Assembly: GCA_029859485.1 (NCBI GenBank) | Contig: JAOUDB010000193.1 | Location: forward strand, 1 to 5,561 | From: Desulfuromonadales bacterium | GTDB taxonomy: Bacteria > Desulfobacterota > Desulfuromonadia > Desulfuromonadales > BM103 | Length of the DNA stretch: 5,561 nt | Direction of reading: 5' to 3' | Part shown: in pieces, positions 5,327 to 5,561 of the stretch | How the letters are laid out: each line of letters begins with the position of its first letter | How positions within the stretch are numbered: position 1 is the stretch's first letter | Translations under genes and position numbers: made by a program | Notes under the pieces: model-generated | What the model was told of the DNA's origin: nothing | The model's input: only the letters and a program-made list of their open reading frames with translations | Database searches by the model: none

Positions 5327-5561
5327 ATGACAGGCTACACAGACACCATTCGCCTATGGGCAACGGATACCCGTCGAGCCGGCACCCTGAAGAAAGCCGA
5401 TGGCACCGGAGAAGTGGGTCTTGAGGCAAAAGAAAGGGGCAGCCGACTGGCGGTACGTTTCACTCTTAAACTCAAACTCGATCGCGTTTCCGACATCCGC
5501 TATCAGGTCTTCGGCTGCGGTTTCTCCATGGCCGCATGTGCAGTCGCGGCTGATATGTCGG
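5327..5561 (+). CDS. NifU/IscU-like iron-sulfur scaffold, 5' part only
   Basis: Seventy-eight codons are visible before the window ends. The sequence GTGEVG (26-31), then the strand-rich LAVRFTLKLK (41-50) and VFGCGFSMAACAVAADM (61-77), match the N-terminal domain of NifU/IscU scaffolds. These have GxVG..., a hydrophobic strand and YGCGSAIASSS in the same order. C64 corresponds to the second conserved cluster-ligand cysteine. The first one, normally in a CGD motif, appears replaced: the aligned stretch is ERGSRL (36-41), so both Cys and Asp are missing. The third ligand would lie outside the window. C71 is an extra cysteine not typical of IscU. Position after nifEN suggests a nif role. The ATG at 5327 has a weak ribosome binding site; an in-frame GTG at 5312 directly after a stop is the only earlier possibility. 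I do not assign nifU because key residues differ. Confidence 0.75.
   Translation, partial: MTGYTDTIRLWATDTRRAGTLKKADGTGEVGLEAKERGSRLAVRFTLKLKLDRVSDIRYQVFGCGFSMAACAVAADMS

Overview
This window is part of a nitrogen-fixation (nif) locus. Two transcription units diverge from a control region of about 480 bp. Leftward (minus strand) runs nifV (homocitrate synthase), followed by a GNAT-type acetyltransferase whose start codon overlaps the nifV stop. Rightward (plus strand) run nifE and nifN, the two subunits of the scaffold on which the FeMo-cofactor precursor matures. They are followed by the 5' part of a NifU/IscU-like iron-sulfur scaffold gene that leaves the window. The products fit one pathway: NifV makes the homocitrate ligand of FeMo-co, NifEN holds and matures the metal cluster, and the NifU-like protein may handle Fe-S clusters. 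The acetyltransferase has no established role here.

The most informative part is the control region (2103-2583). Each direction has a good sigma-54 (-24/-12) promoter with exact GG-N10-GC spacing: minus strand at 2210-2225 for nifV, plus strand at 2438-2453 for nifE. The predicted nifV leader is only about 97 nt and is almost entirely structured. It holds a hairpin with hexaloop AAAGUC, a second hairpin with hexaloop AAUGAA, then a strong intrinsic terminator whose 5' arm is shared with the second hairpin. This is the architecture of RNAs bound by ANTAR-domain antiterminators: A at loop position 1, G at position 4, second hairpin mutually exclusive with the terminator. nifV therefore looks controlled both at sigma-54 initiation and by RNA antitermination. 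The nifE leader (about 120 nt) shows no such element. Further inverted and direct repeats between the promoters are candidate activator sites. No classical NifA site (TGT-N10-ACA) was found between 2280 and 2410.

Organism: a diazotrophic Gram-negative bacterium. Sigma-54 plus ANTAR-type antitermination of nif genes recalls Geobacter sulfurreducens (GnfL/GnfR), so Desulfuromonadota (the Geobacter/Desulfuromonas/Pelobacter group) is the most likely source. This is an inference from regulatory architecture and protein character, not a database match. Positions 1-153 lie downstream of the acetyltransferase and hold no gene I can support.
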